DNA of 64,000 nt from CAVXZE01 sp964615365 (GCA_964615365.1 CAZTOU010000020.1:17725-81724), one strand, 5' to 3'; positions 7,840-17,915 are shown, counted from the stretch's first letter. A program made the numbers and translations. Notes: generated by a model from the letters alone, not told the origin.

Positions 7840-10224
7840 TCAGGATGCGAGCGCGCGGTCGATGGCGCGTTCGAGCCAACCTCCGATGTCCGGATGCTCG
7901 AGCAGCCCGGAGCTTCGCAGCCTCTCTGCGGCGATGGCCTCCACCTCTCGAACGCTGCTGGCTTCGAGGGCCGCGCGAGCGTCGTCGGCGACCTTGCCCA
8001 TCTCGAGGGAGCGGACGATCTCCTTTACGACCGGTACCGCGCTCGCCACACCCGAGAGCTCGCCGATCCCGAGCCCCACCAGGAGCGGAACCGCGAGGGG
8101 GTGACTCGCCATCTCTCCGCAGCTGGATACGGGGATGCCCGCCCGCGCCGCCCCGCGCACCGTGCTGTCGATCAGCCGCAGCACGGCCGGGTGAAACGGG
8201 GAGTAGAGATGCGCGACCCTTTCGTTGCCCCGGTCCACTGCCAGGGTGTACTGGGTGAGATCATTGGTCCCGATGCTGAAGAAGTCGCACTCCTGGGCGA
8301 GGGACTCGCTGAGCAGGGCCGCGGAGGGGACCTCGATCATCACGCCGATGGGGAGATCGGGATCGAAGCTCACGCCGCGGCGGGTGAGCTCTTCCTTGGT
8401 CTCGTCCACGAGGGAGTGCACCCGTAGGAGCTCCTCGACGGCGGAGATCATGGGGATCAAGAGCCGTACGTTCCCGAGGGCACTGGCCCGGAGGATCGCG
8501 CGTAGCTGGGCGCGGAAGCTCTCCTCGTCGGTGAGGGAGATGCGGATCGAGCGCCAGCCGAGCTGGGGATTCTCCTCCCCCGATACCTCGAGGTGGGGGA
8601 TCACCTTGTCCCCGCCCAGGTCGAGGGTACGGATGGTGACGGGACGCGGCGCCATGGCCCCAGCCACCCCCTCGTAGAGCTGCTCCTGCTCGTCCTCGGA
8701 GGGGAAGCCCCGGTGCGCAAGAGCGATCAGCTCGGTCCGGAAGAGCCCGATACCTTCGGCCCCGTGCCGCTCGCAGAGTCGCAGATCGCTCAGCAGGCCG
8801 ACGTTGGCAGTCAGCGCGACGCGGGTGCCGTCGCGGGTCTCCGCGGGCCGTTCGGAGAGGGCGTCGAGGTGCTCCACGGCGATCAGGTCGCGCCGCTTCG
8901 CCCGCTGGTACTCCTGCTGGACCTGCTCATCCGGCGAGAGGTAGATGGTGCCGGTGTCGCCGTCGACGATCGCCTGCTCGCCGGGACGCGCCGCCCCGAG
9001 GATTCCGGTGGCACCCGTGACCGCGGGAATTTCGAGGGCGCGGGCGAAGATCGCCCCGTGAGAGGTCGGGCCGCCGCGCTCGGCCGCCACCGCGGCGATT
9101 TTCTCGGTCTCGAGCAAGGCGAAGTGGGCCGGCATGAGGTGAGAGGCCACCACGATCGACCCATCGGTCAGTGGTATGTTGTGGATTCGCACGCCGAGCA
9201 GCTTCGCCATCACACGCTGTCCGACGTCCACCACATCGATGCCCCGCTCGCGGAAGAAGGGATTTTCGATGCGTGAGAACATCTCCTGGTAGGCGGCGAT
9301 TACGTCGCGGATGGCCTGGAGCCCGCTCCCGGTCCGCGCCACGCTCTCCTCGAGCTTGGCGACGAAGCCCTTGTCCTCGAGGATCTGGATGTGCATGTTG
9401 AAGACGGCGGCGAAGTCCGGGCCGAAGCGCTCGCCGACTTCGTCCCGCACGTCGTGAAGCTCGCGCCGTGCATCGCCGAGGGCATCGAGAAGATCGCGCC
9501 GTTCCTGCTTCGGATCCGGGTTCGGGGAATAGTGGACGCTCTTCAGATCGACCGGGTCGTCGAGAAAATGGACCGGCCCGATGGCGATGCCCCGAGAAGC
9601 GGGGATCCCGTGCACCTCGACGCTTCGCTCGGCACGAGCCGGGCGTTCGGCCGCGGTGACACCGGCGCGGTCGAGCTGCGACACCACCCAGGCCCGCGTC
9701 TCCTCGGGACCCGACATGACGGCGAGGAGCTGGGAGTTCATCACCAGCGGGGCGATCAGCTGGGCGCAGGTGTCGAGCATCTCGACGTGCCGCGGCTGGA
9801 ACTCGCGGGGCACGCGGGTCTGCACCACGAGCACCCCGATCGAGAACTGCCCCAGACTGGTCGGGGCGATCAGCGGTGCCGCCATCAGCGATGGGAACTG
9901 CTCCTCTCCGGTCTCGGGGAAGTAGCGGTAGTCGGGGTGGGAAGGCGCGTCCACCACCGCCAGGGGCTCGCACCGCTCCGCCGCACGGCCGACCAGCCCC
10001 TCCCCGAAGGAGAGACAGACCCGCCCCGCCGCCTCCTTCTCCAGGCCCATGGTGGCTCTGAGCTGCAGGTGCTTGAGATCGGGCTCCGTCAGGTAGACCG
10101 AGCAGACATCAGCGTCCAGACGCTTGGCGACGACATCGACGACGTTGTTCAGAGTCTCGTTGAGGTCGTGGGAGTGCGAGACGATTCCCGCGACGTCCGC
10201 CAGAAGCGTATTCCGGTCCGGAAT
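7840..10224 (-). CDS. ptsP: PEP-protein phosphotransferase with GAF domain (EI-Ntr), about 794 aa
   Basis: First enzyme of the nitrogen PTS: it autophosphorylates from phosphoenolpyruvate and passes phosphate to NPr. Order: an N-terminal GAF domain, then EI with the phospho-histidine motif GGPTSHGAIFARAL, the PEP-binding barrel (GLFRTELIAL, IRTLDLGGDK) and the C-terminal signature (SIGTNDLTQYTLAVDRGN, SSCGEMA). The first in-frame ATG is at 10050, but conserved GAF sequence (ADVAGIVSHSHDLNETLNNVV and so on) continues in frame upstream to about 10220, where TAA follows. No ATG, GTG or TTG lies in that stretch. The ATT at 10224 behind AAGGGGG is the best candidate start. No HPr/NPr or EIIA gene is nearby. 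Confidence 0.93.
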   Translation of the reverse strand: MPDRNTLLADVAGIVSHSHDLNETLNNVVDVVAKRLDADVCSVYLTEPDLKHLQLRATMGLEKEAAGRVCLSFGEGLVGRAAERCEPLAVVDAPSHPDYRYFPETGEEQFPSLMAAPLIAPTSLGQFSIGVLVVQTRVPREFQPRHVEMLDTCAQLIAPLVMNSQLLAVMSGPEETRAWVVSQLDRAGVTAAERPARAERSVEVHGIPASRGIAIGPVHFLDDPVDLKSVHYSPNPDPKQERRDLLDALGDARRELHDVRDEVGERFGPDFAAVFNMHIQILEDKGFVAKLEESVARTGSGLQAIRDVIAAYQEMFSRIENPFFRERGIDVVDVGQRVMAKLLGVRIHNIPLTDGSIVVASHLMPAHFALLETEKIAAVAAERGGPTSHGAIFARALEIPAVTGATGILGAARPGEQAIVDGDTGTIYLSPDEQVQQEYQRAKRRDLIAVEHLDALSERPAETRDGTRVALTANVGLLSDLRLCERHGAEGIGLFRTELIALAHRGFPSEDEQEQLYEGVAGAMAPRPVTIRTLDLGGDKVIPHLEVSGEENPQLGWRSIRISLTDEESFRAQLRAILRASALGNVRLLIPMISAVEELLRVHSLVDETKEELTRRGVSFDPDLPIGVMIEVPSAALLSESLAQECDFFSIGTNDLTQYTLAVDRGNERVAHLYSPFHPAVLRLIDSTVRGAARAGIPVSSCGEMASHPLAVPLLVGLGIGELSGVASAVPVVKEIVRSLEMGKVADDARAALEASSVREVEAIAAERLRSSGLLEHPDIGGWLERAIDRALAS

Positions 10225-10327
10225 GGTACCCCCTTGGTGGGCAGACCACCGAAAGCGCGACTCGCGGTCATGTTACCTGAAGCCAGATCGAATCGCGGCC
10301 CCCCGGGGGGTCAAGGGACCGGGCGCA

Positions 10328-10355
10328 CCGCCCGCCCTGGTACCCTGGCGGGCGG
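10328..10355 (-). terminator. Perfect GC hairpin downstream of the XRE gene
   Basis: CCGCCCGCC (10328-10336) and GGCGGGCGG (10347-10355) form a nine-pair all-GC stem around a ten-base loop. It lies 26 bases past the stop of the leftward XRE gene and upstream of ptsP. There is no U-tract, so it is a plausible but not canonical intrinsic terminator; it could also insulate ptsP from upstream transcription. Confidence 0.45.
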
Positions 10356-10380
10356 AAGGGCCCGGATCCAGCCGCGGCAG

Positions 10381-10635
10381 CTAGTGCGGCAGGAACGGAG
10401 CCCGGACGTAGGAGGCCGGCTGCGTCGGGGGAAATACGTGATCCTTGTCCTCGAAGCGCATTCCGAGAGCGAGAAGGATCTTCCGCTTGGTGTCCATGCG
10501 GCAGTTCATTCCCTTTTCGACGCTATGGATGGTGCGAAGCGCGACCTTGGCCTTGCGGGCCAGCTGCGCCTGCGTCATGAGCCGATTCTCGCGCAGCTCA
10601 CGTACTCGGTTCGGGCGATCCTCAGTGTCGATCAC
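10381..10635 (-). CDS. Small XRE-family HTH regulator, 84 aa
   Basis: Single-domain DNA-binding protein of the XRE/Cro type. The helix-turn-helix is clear: RVRELRENRLMTQAQLARKA (helices 1-2) then VALRTIHSVEKG (recognition helix) and TKRKILLALGM. The tail is a short proline-rich extension ending in APFLPH. I chose the GTG at 10635 because AGGA lies about nine bases upstream; a TTG at 10677 would add 14 residues unlike the family. It is not next to a toxin or a phage gene, so it does not look like an antitoxin. It is divergent from the AsmA-like gene across a 356-base gap and may regulate itself. Confidence 0.85.
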   Translation of the reverse strand: MIDTEDRPNRVRELRENRLMTQAQLARKAKVALRTIHSVEKGMNCRMDTKRKILLALGMRFEDKDHVFPPTQPASYVRAPFLPH

Positions 10636-10991
10636 GTCGCAATTCCTCAATGGTCGCGCGGTTCGGCGCTTGGGCAACTGCCGGGCATTTCGGAAGATTC
10701 GGGGATTTCTTTAGAAAAAATGCGAGCTTGGCAGCTTGTCGGAGAATCGGGATGGCAGCCTCGAGAAGGCCAGAGTTCCCGAGGGGATGCGCGCTCGCCC
10801 GCCGGTCGCCGATCCCTCTTTGAACCCAAACTACACCTCACAGATGTGCAACTTCCCGGGGTCGTCACCGCACTTGGAGATCGCCGCTGGAACGTCACCC
10901 CGCCCACCTCCGGGATCCCCGCCGGGGCCGCTCGGCGGGCGCTGAACACACGCTCCCCCACCCCTGCTGGGGAAGGCGCGCGGAGAGGACC
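10636..10991. other. Divergent intergenic region
   Basis: 356 bases between the XRE gene (leftward) and the AsmA-like gene (rightward). It includes a locally AT-rich patch near 10706-10721 that could hold the XRE promoter, and GGAGAGGA directly before the TTG start at 10992. I see no RNA gene, credible small ORF or strong inverted repeat. Confidence 0.5.
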
Positions 10992-13649
10992 TTGCGGCGA
11001 ACCCTGATCCTGATCCTGCTGGGCCTGGCCCTGTTCGCCGCGGCGGTCTGGTCGGGATTCTACGTGGCGGACCACCTCGCACCGGAGCGCCTCCGGATCG
11101 CCGCCCAGCAGTGTCTCTCGGATCGCCTCGGCGCCCCGGTGCGGATCGAGCGCGTCGGGATCTCCCTCCGCTGGGGTCTGGTCCTGGAGGCGCACCGGCT
11201 GGAGGTGGAGCCGATCGGGGCCGCCCGCCGGCTGCAGATCGAGCGCGCGTCGGCTCGCCTCGATGCGGTCGCCCTCCTGACGGCTCGCTTCCAGCTCGAC
11301 CGGCTCACCTTGGAGGGAGTCCGTGTCAGCATCGAGCGCTCGGCCCGGGGGGCGGAGGGCGGGCGCGATCTGCGAGACGGCATCCAGGCGCTGGATCGAG
11401 CGGCCCACCTGCTGCTCAGGGGGACGCTTCCGATCCGCACCGTGGAGCTACGCGGCGGAACCGTCCTCCTGACCGACCGGGCCGGGCCGGAGCCCCTCGC
11501 GATCCGCATCGGGGCGATCAGCGGCCGAGCGGAGAGAGCGAGCTTCCGCCGCCGAAGCGAGCTCCGAATCCAAGGCCAGCTCCGGGATGCGAAAGGGAGA
11601 GGGGGATCGGTCGACCTGCGCGCAGAGGCCACGCGAACCGTCCTCCGCGCCACGCTCACGCTCGAGCCGTTCGATCTCGCCATCCTGGAGCCGTACGCGT
11701 CCCTCCTCGCGATTGCCCCCGGCCTGGCCGGAATCGCCGAAGGCAGCGTCGACTGGCAGTTCCGACCGGGGCGGCCCCAGAGCTTCACCTTCCGGCTGAA
11801 AGGCAGCGGCCTTCGCGCCTCGCTGCTGCGCGGAGGGGGAAGGAGTCCGTTCGAGATCGCCGTCAGGCGGCCCAGACTGGCCGCGCGGATCGAGGCCAGC
11901 CCGGAGGCTCTGCGGCTCCGGGAGGGTGAGATCTCGGACGGTCGGATCACGCTTCGCGCGAATGGGAGGCTGGCCCTCCCGGTCACCAGAAGCGCGCGCC
12001 TGCGTCTGGCGGTCGACCTGGACGAGCTTCCCCTGGTGCGCATCCGCGACGAACTACCCGCCTATTTCCCCCCGGAGCTTCGGGCCCGGCTTACGCCGAT
12101 GAGCCAGCGCCTGGAAGGCGGCCGGCTGCTGGAGCTCCACGCCGAGGCGCGTACCACGGTGGCGGGCCTCCGCGAGCTCCTCGAGTCCCGCCTGCTGGGC
12201 CGTCCGGGAGAGATCACCATGCGCGTGGAGATCGCCGACGCGAAGCTGCGAATCGGCAGGAAGGAGAGGCGCCTCGAGGCGCTCGACGGCAGCGCGATCT
12301 GGACCGGCCACGACCTGGAGCTCCGCGAGGTTCGCGGCCGAGTCGACGCGCGGCCGCTCCCGAAGCTCGACGCCACGGTTCGCGGTCTCGCGCAGATCCG
12401 CTCCCCCGTCGAGGTCAACTGCATCCGCCCCCCCGCACAGGTCTCGCTGCCGGGATACAGGGGGCTGCGGGACTGGTTCCGGCGGCCGGGCCGCCGCCCC
12501 GGCAAGCCGAGCTGGGAGCGGCTCATCATCGATGCCGAGTGGATTCTGCACCCCGCCCTGCTGTGCAGCGTCGAGCGCGCATTCGGAGAGATCACCCCCG
12601 CGGAAGATGGCTTCGACTTCGCCGTTCAACGCGGGGTGTGGGCGGGGATCCCGATCCGGGGAACCGGTTCCTATCGCAAGGGGCCCGAGCAAAGCCTCCG
12701 GGTCGAGATGAGTCTGGGCCCTCCCTTCGAGCCGGTGACGCTGGATCCGGCGGCGGATCCGTGGGCGAAGGGCCGCTTCGAGTTTCAGGCCACCCGCTTC
12801 GGACCATGGAAGATCCGCGGATTCTCGGGGCAGTTCCGAACCTCCGGGAGCACGCTGCGACTGGAGAAGTCCGCGCTGCACCTCGATCCGGTCGGCGCGA
12901 TCGAGGGGAATGCCGAGGTCGCCCTCGGGAGCGAGCTGGAGCTGCCCTACCGGATCGAATTCCAGGTTCGGAAGATGGACCTGGTGGATCTGAGCGTCTC
13001 GTTCGGGCGCGAGAAGGAGCTCTTGAGCGGCCGCCTGCTGGGAGCCGGCGTGCTGACGGGCCACCTCTACCAGGGACTCTCCCTTCTCACCGACGCCGAG
13101 GGCACCGTCTCCCTCCACGCCCGGGAGGGGAAAATCCACCAGGAGCTTCCCCTCTTCGTCGCCATCGCCGTCGCCAGCGACCGCTTCGACCCGTTCCGCT
13201 CCCGGGACGAGCTCCCCTACACGACCATCGATCTGGTGGGACGAATCGAGAAGGGCGTGCTCCACTCGGAGTTCCTCGCTCTCGACGCGCCCTCGCTGGC
13301 CATGGTGGCCTCGGGTCAGGTCGCTCTGACTTCGCCCTACGACGTGGAGTCCGTGTTGGGCATCTTCCTCTTCCGGAACCTCGACTCTCTCATCGACCGG
13401 GTTCCGGTGCTAAACAGAGTCATCCTGGGACGGGACAAGAACCTGGTGGGTGCTTACTTCGCGATGACCGGACCTTGGAGGGAGCAGAAGGCGCAGCTGG
13501 TCCCGATCAAGTCGTTCGCCGAAGGCCCCGCGCACTTCATGCTCGAGGGACCCAACTTCCTCTGGAGCGGACTCATGCGGCTCGATTCCCTCCTCAGCCC
13601 GTCGAGTCGCGCGCCCTCGGCGGACGAAGAGGGGGGACCCGAGTCGTGA
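10992..13649 (+). CDS. AsmA/YhdP-like envelope protein, 885 aa
   Basis: Large inner-membrane-anchored periplasmic protein of the AsmA superfamily, whose members (YhdP, TamB, AsmA) form hydrophobic grooves for phospholipid movement to the outer membrane. One N-terminal transmembrane segment (residues 5-25) precedes APVRIERVGISLRWGLVLEA, the typical AsmA opening. Repetitive beta-rich sequence follows, ending in the AsmA-like C-terminal domain (GTVSLHAREGKIHQ through LFRNLDSLIDRVPVLNRVILG). It starts at a TTG with GGAGAGGA upstream. Its stop overlaps the start of the heptose-phosphate adenylyltransferase gene as GTGA, linking two outer-membrane functions in one unit. Confidence 0.85.
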   Translation: MRRTLILILLGLALFAAAVWSGFYVADHLAPERLRIAAQQCLSDRLGAPVRIERVGISLRWGLVLEAHRLEVEPIGAARRLQIERASARLDAVALLTARFQLDRLTLEGVRVSIERSARGAEGGRDLRDGIQALDRAAHLLLRGTLPIRTVELRGGTVLLTDRAGPEPLAIRIGAISGRAERASFRRRSELRIQGQLRDAKGRGGSVDLRAEATRTVLRATLTLEPFDLAILEPYASLLAIAPGLAGIAEGSVDWQFRPGRPQSFTFRLKGSGLRASLLRGGGRSPFEIAVRRPRLAARIEASPEALRLREGEISDGRITLRANGRLALPVTRSARLRLAVDLDELPLVRIRDELPAYFPPELRARLTPMSQRLEGGRLLELHAEARTTVAGLRELLESRLLGRPGEITMRVEIADAKLRIGRKERRLEALDGSAIWTGHDLELREVRGRVDARPLPKLDATVRGLAQIRSPVEVNCIRPPAQVSLPGYRGLRDWFRRPGRRPGKPSWERLIIDAEWILHPALLCSVERAFGEITPAEDGFDFAVQRGVWAGIPIRGTGSYRKGPEQSLRVEMSLGPPFEPVTLDPAADPWAKGRFEFQATRFGPWKIRGFSGQFRTSGSTLRLEKSALHLDPVGAIEGNAEVALGSELELPYRIEFQVRKMDLVDLSVSFGREKELLSGRLLGAGVLTGHLYQGLSLLTDAEGTVSLHAREGKIHQELPLFVAIAVASDRFDPFRSRDELPYTTIDLVGRIEKGVLHSEFLALDAPSLAMVASGQVALTSPYDVESVLGIFLFRNLDSLIDRVPVLNRVILGRDKNLVGAYFAMTGPWREQKAQLVPIKSFAEGPAHFMLEGPNFLWSGLMRLDSLLSPSSRAPSADEEGGPES

Positions 13650-14170
13650 CGAAGGTGAGGAAGACTCGCGCCAAGATCCTGAGCGGTCCCGAGGCAGCCC
13701 GCGCCGTCAGCGCAGCGCAGCGGCGCGGGGAGAAGGTGGTGTTCACGAGCGGCTGCTTCGATCTGCTTCACGTCGGGCACCTCCGAAGCCTGGAGGAGGC
13801 GCGCAACTATGGCGACCGGCTGGTGGTCGCCGTCAACAGCGACGCGTCGGTCCGGAACATCAAGGGGCCGGGACGGCCGATCATTCCGATGCGGCAGCGG
13901 CTCGAGCTGCTGGCGAGCCTCGAGTGCGTGGACTGGGTGACGAGCTTTCGCGGCAAGACCCCCCGAGCGATGATCGGCGCCCTCAAACCGGACGTGTTCG
14001 CGAAGGGCGGCGAGTGGCCGCTCGAGACCCTGCTGGCGCAGGACATCCCCGTGGCGGGATGGGAAGGCGAGGTGAAACGGCTGCGCCAGGTCCCCGGAAT
14101 CCGCACCACGGAGATCGTCGAGAGGATCCGCAGGAGACGAGGGAGCTCTCCGAAGCGTCCGAGGCGCTAG
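13646..14170 (+). CDS. rfaE2: D-glycero-beta-D-manno-heptose 1-phosphate adenylyltransferase-like, 174 aa
   Basis: Cytidylyltransferase-fold nucleotidyl transferase predicted to form ADP-heptose for the LPS inner core. The nucleotide-binding motif FTSGCFDLLHVGHLRSLEEA (HxGH type) is at residues 34-53, followed by VVAVNSDASVRNIKGPGRPI and QRLELLASLECVDWV. This is the length and order of stand-alone RfaE domain II; no kinase domain I is attached or nearby. The start is the GTG at 13646, overlapping the stop of the AsmA-like gene by four bases, so coupled translation is likely. A related glycerol-3-phosphate cytidylyltransferase activity cannot be excluded from motifs alone. Confidence 0.87.
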   Translation: MTKVRKTRAKILSGPEAARAVSAAQRRGEKVVFTSGCFDLLHVGHLRSLEEARNYGDRLVVAVNSDASVRNIKGPGRPIIPMRQRLELLASLECVDWVTSFRGKTPRAMIGALKPDVFAKGGEWPLETLLAQDIPVAGWEGEVKRLRQVPGIRTTEIVERIRRRRGSSPKRPRR

Positions 14171-14282
14171 CTCCGGAACCCAAAGCGGCTGGCTCGGCGC
14201 TCTGGGGCCGGCGGCGGGCGGGCTCGCCGGGTCGTCCGCCCCGCTGGAGCCGTCGGCGAGCGAGTTGCTAGAATCTCCCGCC

Positions 14283-15893
14283 ATGTCTGACTTTGAATTC
14301 CAGGAAATCTTCGAGTTCGGTCCCGATGAGACCGAGTACCGCAAACTCAGCAGCGATCACGTCTCCACCGCCACGGTGGACGGACGCACGATCCTCAAGG
14401 TCGACGAGCAGGCGCTGACCTGGCTGGCGAACGAGTGCATGAGGGACATCTCGCACCTGTTCCGCGGCGAGCACCTGGCCAAGCTCCGCTCGATCCTCGA
14501 TGACCCGGAGTCATCGGAGAACGATCGCTTCGTCGCACTGGAGCTGCTGAAGAACGCCAACATCGCGGCGGTGGGGGTGCTGCCTACCTGCCAGGACACC
14601 GGCACCGCCATCGTGATGGCGAAGAAGGGCGCGAACATCTTCACCGGGTGCAACGACGAGGCCGCGATCGCCCGCGGCGTCCACAAGACCTACACGGAGG
14701 GCAACCTGCGCTACTCGCAGATGGCCCCCCTCAACATGTACGACGAGAAGAACACCGGCTGCAATCTCCCCGCCCAGATCGAGATCTACGCCACCGAGGG
14801 CGACGAGTACAAGTTCCTGTTCATGGCCAAAGGCGGCGGATCGGCCAACAAGAGCTTCCTCTACCAGCAGACCCGGGCGCTGCTCAATCCGGAGTCACTG
14901 CTCAAGTTCGTCGACGAGAAGATGCGCTCCCTCGGCACCGCGGCCTGCCCGCCCTACCACCTGGCCTTCGTGGTCGGCGGACCGTCGGCGGAGTTCACGC
15001 TCAAGACGGTGAAGCTCGCCAGCGCCCGCTACCTGGACTCGCTTCCGACCACCGGCAACGAGGCGGGGCGCGCCTTCCGCGACCTGGAGCTCGAGGAGCA
15101 GATCCTGAAGCTCGCACAGCAGACCGGGATCGGCGCCCAGTTCGGCGGCAAGCACTTCTGCCTCGACGTGCGGGTGATCCGCCTGTTCCGCCACGGCGCC
15201 TCCTGCCCGGTGGGCATCGGCGTCTCCTGCTCGGCGGATCGCCAGATCAAGGCCAAGATCAACAAGGACGGGATCTTCGTCGAGAAGCTCGAGACCGATC
15301 CCGCCCGCTACCTGCCCGAGGTGAGCGCCCAGGAGCTCGGTGGCGAGGTGGTCGAGATCGATCTCTCCATGCCGATGGACGAGATTCGCGCCATCCTCAC
15401 CAAGTATCCCACCAAGACCCGGCTCTCCCTGACCGGCACCATCGTGGTCGCTCGGGACATCGCCCACGCCAAGATCAAGGAGCGCCTCGACGCCGGCGAG
15501 GAGATGCCTTCGTACCTGAAGGATCACATCGTCTACTACGCCGGTCCGGCCAAGACGCCCGAGGGCTACGCATCGGGCTCCTTCGGCCCCACCACCGCCG
15601 GCCGCATGGACTCCTACGTGGACCTCTTCCAGTCCAAGGGAGGCAGCCTGATCACCCTCGCCAAGGGGAATCGCTCCAAGCAGGTGACCGACGCCTGCAA
15701 GAAGTACGGCGGCTTCTACCTGGGCTCGATCGGAGGCCCCGCGGCGATCCTCGCCAAGAACTGCATCACCAAGGTCGAGGTGCTGGAGTATCCGGAGCTC
15801 GGCATGGAGGCGGTCTGGAAGATCGAGATCGAGAACTTCCCCGCCTTCATCATCGTCGACGACAAGGGCAACGACGTCTACGCGGACATCTAA
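14283..15893 (+). CDS. fumA: Fumarate hydratase, class I (iron-sulfur), 536 aa
   Basis: Oxygen-sensitive [4Fe-4S] fumarase of the TCA cycle, interconverting fumarate and malate in the cytoplasm. Both halves of a fused class I enzyme are present. Cluster cysteines correspond to C103 (LPTCQDTG), C222 (AACPPYH) and C316 (GVSCSADR), almost the spacing of E. coli FumA. The catalytic C-terminal domain follows, with KDHIVYYAGPAKTPEGYASGSFGPTTAGRMD. The ATG at 14283 begins MSDFEF and agrees with homologues. It is single, with its own 112-base upstream gap, and converges on the secreted esterase gene, whose frame has no stop before entering the fumarase antisense strand. Confidence 0.96.
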   Translation: MSDFEFQEIFEFGPDETEYRKLSSDHVSTATVDGRTILKVDEQALTWLANECMRDISHLFRGEHLAKLRSILDDPESSENDRFVALELLKNANIAAVGVLPTCQDTGTAIVMAKKGANIFTGCNDEAAIARGVHKTYTEGNLRYSQMAPLNMYDEKNTGCNLPAQIEIYATEGDEYKFLFMAKGGGSANKSFLYQQTRALLNPESLLKFVDEKMRSLGTAACPPYHLAFVVGGPSAEFTLKTVKLASARYLDSLPTTGNEAGRAFRDLELEEQILKLAQQTGIGAQFGGKHFCLDVRVIRLFRHGASCPVGIGVSCSADRQIKAKINKDGIFVEKLETDPARYLPEVSAQELGGEVVEIDLSMPMDEIRAILTKYPTKTRLSLTGTIVVARDIAHAKIKERLDAGEEMPSYLKDHIVYYAGPAKTPEGYASGSFGPTTAGRMDSYVDLFQSKGGSLITLAKGNRSKQVTDACKKYGGFYLGSIGGPAAILAKNCITKVEVLEYPELGMEAVWKIEIENFPAFIIVDDKGNDVYADI

Positions 15894-17915
15894 GGCCTGA
15901 GCCAACGCGGAGGGCACGAGGCCGGGGCCCGGCAGGATGACCGTCACGGCGTCACAGCCTTCGAAGGAAACGCCGTCGAGCGTCTCTCCGGTGAGGCACG
16001 CCTCCGTGTCCCCGATCGCGATTCCCGTCTCCGCGGTGCGGTAGGACGACAGGAGGTCCTTTCTGCCATCGCCGTTCACGTCCCGGTGACTCAGCCAGTA
16101 GACCAGGGGGTTGGTGAGGTCGAAGGCAGGCGCGGCCCCATCGGGGCCGAAGGCCAGCGTGGTCACGTCCACGTCCGCCACATCGAAGCTGTCGGACCCG
16201 AGAAGAGCAACGGGCACCACGCCCCATGAGAAGGGGCGAATGGTATTCGGGTCGCTCCAGGGCTTGATGTCGATCCCTACTGGCATCCCACGCTCCGTGG
16301 GATCGAGCGCGCTCTCGCAGCCGGGATCATTGTCGGTTGCGCCGGGGACATGATCGACGAGCCCGTCGCCATCGTTGTCGATGCCGTCGTAGCACTCCGG
16401 CACGTCCGTCGTTGCGGGCTGGAGGAAGGGAAGCATCGCAGGAAAGCGCTTCCCCGCGTTAAAGCCATGATGCTCCTGACCAGGCCCGACGAAGAAGCGC
16501 AGGTCTCCCTCCAAGATGAAGGGCGGCGTCTTTGCCAGCAAGTCGTCGCGAAGCTCGAGCGCCCATACGTAATTGAGGAGCTCGGGCATGCCCCCCGAGT
16601 CCAGATAGACGCGGATCCCGGGCTTGGGCTCGTCGCGTACCCGCGCCAAGAAGTTTGGACCCGCGTCCGCAAAGAACGACTGCGCGCCTATGCGGCCGAA
16701 TGTCTCCGGGAACTCCCAGCCCAGATAGAACGCGCCGAGCCCGGGAGCGCTGAACCCGGCTACGGCGGTGTGCTCCGCTGAGGGCCGCGTGCGGTAGCGG
16801 GCATCGATCCACGGCTTGAGCTCGTTGCGCAAGAACTCGGCATAGCGGTCGGCCCCCCCGTCCACGTAGCCGCAGCCCAAGCCCCAGTGGTGCGCAGTGT
16901 CCCCCGGCGGGGTATTGTCTCTTATCCGCGTCAGCCAATAAGGGCATCCCCACTCGCCCCCCGCAAACGCGGTGTTGTCCACGCCGACTTGGATCACTTC
17001 CGCCATCTGACCGAGTCGTATGAGCTCCGCCGACTGGGCCGCGTCTTCGTCGATGGCCGTATCTTCGGGGTCCTCCCAGAGCCAGCCGCCATCACCGTAA
17101 TAGACCACCGGATAGCGTCGGGAGTCGTGCTCGTCATAGCCCCTGGGAAGCAGCACGCGCACGTCGTAATCCGCTCCCAGGGCGGAGGACGAGATCGTGA
17201 CGCTCGAGACTCCGCTGGGGAGGACCTCGTAGTCGCGCCTTGGTGGGCTCACGCTCGCCGCCGGAACGTAGGTGAAGAGATGGCCGTCTTGGAGAAGCAG
17301 GGTGTCGAGCGGCGTCTCGTAGGTTTCTGTCCCGGCGGGGTCGCGCTGCGAACCATCCTCACTGGCGAGGAAGAACTCGACCGCCTTTCGGGACTCTCCA
17401 AACGGGCCGGCTACCCAGCGCCTCTCACCCGCGTGGCGGCCTGGCCCCAGCTCCTCCATCGCGAGCTCTTCGAAGACGCCGTCGTCCTGCCGCCAGTGTA
17501 GAACCGGCGGATCGAGCGAAGAGTGTGCGTACAGCACTTTCGCGGCGGGCTGTAGCGCCACCGTGTTCGTCTGGGCGGTGATGGGATCACCGATTGGTGC
17601 GCCGGCGCTCGACTGCGGAGGAAGCCACCAGGTACATTCGTAGAACTGGTACGTGTAGGTTCGATTGACGGGCAGGCTGACTGTTACCCTCCAGGTCGAT
17701 CCATCGTCTGAGACCAGCTTCACCGACTGGCTGAGATCGTTTCCGCCGAGTTCTGGAAGGTCGCCGAGCAGGTAGACGCCGAAATTCAGATCGCTCGGCG
17801 TGTGTACGATTTCGAAGAGCACGTCTTGTCGGTCCTGAGCGGATGCGGCCATGGCGAAGGCGATCGCGACGCCCACCGCGGCAATGCTGGCAAGGGAGAG
17901 GTGCACTTGATTCAT
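15894..17915 (-). CDS. Secreted esterase with N-terminal CBM20-like domain; 3' end abnormal
   Basis: Predicted exported hydrolase. Signal peptide at residues 1-28 (MNQVHLSLASIAAVG, ending ASAQD). A starch-binding CBM20-like beta domain follows (VLFEIVHTPSDLNFGVYLLGD), then an esterase-D/enterochelin-esterase alpha/beta hydrolase domain. There the nucleophile elbow reads AGFSAPGLGAF and a late His sits in EHHGF. Next come a Ca-binding-like ECYDGIDNDGDGLVD segment and a GVVPVALLGSDSFDVADVDV domain found in secreted proteins. The ATG at 17915 follows GAAGGGAGCT. The family normally ends with a short hydrophobic/Arg anchor after that last domain. Here the frame instead runs on without a stop into fumarase antisense (to 14895), so the true end is unknown; I stop it at the fumarase stop codon. 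Confidence 0.72.
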
